The position numbers and the translations under genes were made by a program. A model generated the notes under the pieces. The model was not told where the DNA came from. It did not search any database and worked only from the letters and a program-made list of their open reading frames with translations. A stretch of DNA of 64,000 bases from Paraburkholderia phytofirmans OLGA172 (lineage in GTDB: Bacteria; Pseudomonadota; Gammaproteobacteria; Burkholderiales; Burkholderiaceae), in contig NZ_CP014579.1 in NCBI RefSeq assembly GCF_001634365.1, forward strand, positions 62,001 to 126,000. The letters run 5' to 3'. This document shows, piece by piece, positions 62,744 through 64,000 of this stretch (its first letter is position 1; each line of letters opens with the position of its first letter).

Positions 62744-63337
62744 TCAGGGCGCACGCTGCAATTTTGCTGTTGTGAGCACGGCGGCCGCCAACACGTCCAT
62801 GTCGACAGCGCTGTCGAGCAGATAGCAGGATTTCTCAAGCAACAATCCGTACTGCGTTGCCAGTGACACTTGTGTTTGTACGTGCATGGCAAGCTCAAAT
62901 TCGGTTGGCAATGGGCGTCCAGCGGGATTGGTCCGGATCCGGTCGGCCAACACCTGAGGGCTCGCGTAAAGGCAGATAAAAGTGTCAGCGTCGAGACGCT
63001 TTAAGTTATTGACCGAAAACGGTGTTACCCGAAAACCGTATTCTTCCTTTGTGACGGGATGGCTATCAATGATGACATCGCGAGTTGGGCGACTCGCTTC
63101 TACCTCATTAATCAACCACTCATCGACTTCCGCGACGTCACCCCTTGTAACTACCAGCGCAGACTGCTTCCTTATGCCGTCTTCGGCGAACTGAAGGCCG
63201 TGTTTGCGTTCGATATAGTCGCGTAGTAACGTACTGTAGGACAGTACCCGCAAGTCAGGTACGAGTTGGGCGACGCGCTGGCACAGGGTCGATTTTCCGG
63301 TCGCGGGCGCACCAGTTAAATAGACGACTTTTCCCAT
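62744..63337 (-). CDS. Adenylate-kinase-like P-loop protein
   Basis: About 197 residues; start at ATG 63337 because the P-loop lies just after it (KVVYLTGAPATGKST at residues 3-17); the upstream 26 codons lack typical features. The fold is that of small nucleotide kinases: an NMP-binding-like segment (RDYIERKHGLQF), DVIIDSHPV and a late ARG-rich lid (ADRIRTNPAGRP). The enzyme's substrate is unknown. It ends at the convergent gap facing the NDT-like gene and lies downstream of the partial gene at the right edge, probably co-transcribed with it. Confidence 0.7.
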   Translation of the reverse strand: MGKVVYLTGAPATGKSTLCQRVAQLVPDLRVLSYSTLLRDYIERKHGLQFAEDGIRKQSALVVTRGDVAEVDEWLINEVEASRPTRDVIIDSHPVTKEEYGFRVTPFSVNNLKRLDADTFICLYASPQVLADRIRTNPAGRPLPTEFELAMHVQTQVSLATQYGLLLEKSCYLLDSAVDMDVLAAAVLTTAKLQRAP

Positions 63338-63435
63338 TTCGTCGCTCTCATTGCCTGACTGCTGCCTGTGGTGAACTTGCGCCTTGCAAATGTGCTGTCC
63401 ACGCACAAATGCCACGCCTTTCCTTCGGCCTTTGA

Positions 63436-64000
63436 CTAGGCGAAGGCCGCTGCATTGCGCATGGAATTGAAAAGCGAAGTCGAGCCGTCGTTCGTCTGAA
63501 AATCAAAAAGGTCGGGGGTAACTCCGACTGTGCGCGCAACAACGGGCTTGCTTCGGAGGCGCTTCACTAGGCGAACCCAGCCGTCAAAGTCGCCATCTCG
63601 CGACGCGGCGCCGACCTCCGCCACGTCCCGCCGCTTCAAGAGAGTGGGCTGTGCCAGTCTGACAAAATAAGGAGCCTCGAGTTCCGCTGCAAATGCGACG
63701 GGATAACTCTTGCCCGACGCAGGTTCGCCAGCCGGTGCGCAGGCGACAACTGCTGTGACTTGGGACGCACCCAGGCCCTTGCCTGTACCGACGTTCGTCA
63801 ACCGATAGGGATGGACCTCGAGCTCACTATCAGTTGCAAGCTCGTCAAGCGATGAGCAGACGAGTGCGTAATGGGATTGCTTGCGTTTGCCTGACGGCAG
63901 TCGCGCTCGGCTTGTCACGAACGTGTGGGCCGGAAGCGAGCGGACCTGGCCGTTGTTGTCGAGCCAGCCATTCCACAGGACGACCTCACCAGGTTCGACG
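63436..64000 (-). CDS. Unknown protein, partial, running off the right edge
   Basis: The frame is open to the last base (through GTG 63918, which is not a start here), giving at least about 187 residues; the start lies right of the window. It has WNGWLDNNGQVRSLPAHTFV and a region of alternating strands (HPYRLTNVGTGKGLGASQVTAVVACAP), then VRLVKRLRSKPVVARTVGVTP and a polar C-terminus. I do not recognise it. It is upstream of the kinase-like gene, about 100 bp, and may be its operon partner. Confidence 0.5.
   Translation of the reverse strand, partial: VEPGEVVLWNGWLDNNGQVRSLPAHTFVTSRARLPSGKRKQSHYALVCSSLDELATDSELEVHPYRLTNVGTGKGLGASQVTAVVACAPAGEPASGKSYPVAFAAELEAPYFVRLAQPTLLKRRDVAEVGAASRDGDFDGWVRLVKRLRSKPVVARTVGVTPDLFDFQTNDGSTSLFNSMRNAAAFA

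Overview
The window reads as a high-GC beta-proteobacterial chromosome, most likely Paraburkholderia or Burkholderia. This rests on the type VI secretion genes, a PXPV-repeat protein, a BPSL0761-family protein, a DUF6471 protein and the codon bias. It has two parts. Positions 1-14678 look like ordinary core or near-core genome. From about 14756 to the right edge it is a mosaic accessory island with lower and uneven GC, many small unknown genes, broken genes and structured intergenic DNA.

Core part: the end of tssF, then tssG and tssJ (type VI baseplate and membrane-complex lipoprotein); a secreted NHL-type beta-propeller protein; a small unknown protein; a YcaQ-type winged-helix DNA glycosylase homologue; a PXPV-repeat secreted protein; a cyclic-nucleotide-binding-domain/thioredoxin-reductase-like flavoprotein downstream of a DedA-rhodanese fusion; a small unknown protein; and a large hybrid histidine kinase (HisKA, HATPase, receiver, Hpt) with two in-frame coding repeats.

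Island, left arm (14756-31069): it opens with an array of about 22-bp repeats like TnsB-binding sites, about 80 bp after the kinase stop codon. Cargo follows: a DUF4238 protein, a Gabija-like pair (OLD/TOPRIM nuclease plus UvrD-like helicase), an unknown 371-aa protein, a 1795-aa Cap4-like nuclease/STAND NTPase, and a retron-like locus (phosphoribosyltransferase/winged-helix protein, structured intergenic RNA candidate, reverse transcriptase).

Island, centre (31070-51875): a minus-strand operon of six uncharacterised proteins, one resembling a DDE integrase core, diverges from a Tn7-like transposition operon: a 128-aa unknown, a stand-alone TnsA-N-like fragment, a TnsA-TnsB fusion, TnsC and a first TniQ. 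Short inverted repeats flank this operon. After about 2 kb of sparse DNA comes a second module: metallophosphoesterase, second TniQ, small HTH-like protein, second metallophosphoesterase, and a train of small Burkholderia-type genes, some decayed.

Island, right arm (51921-64000): it opens with a second, diverged copy of the left repeat array in the SAME orientation, as expected if Tn7-like elements or remnants are stacked end to tail. Further defence-like cargo follows: a secreted protein, a membrane protein and a periplasmic caspase-like protease; an ApeA-like HEPN protein; a short H-NS-like protein; a reverse transcriptase-TOPRIM fusion with a repeat-rich upstream region; a SIR2-nucleoside-kinase-like fusion overlapping a nucleoside 2-deoxyribosyltransferase; a small nucleotide-kinase-like protein; and an unknown gene running off the window. 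The simplest reading is one or more Tn7-like elements that have piled up anti-phage cargo. All functions are inferred by eye from motifs; no search was run.
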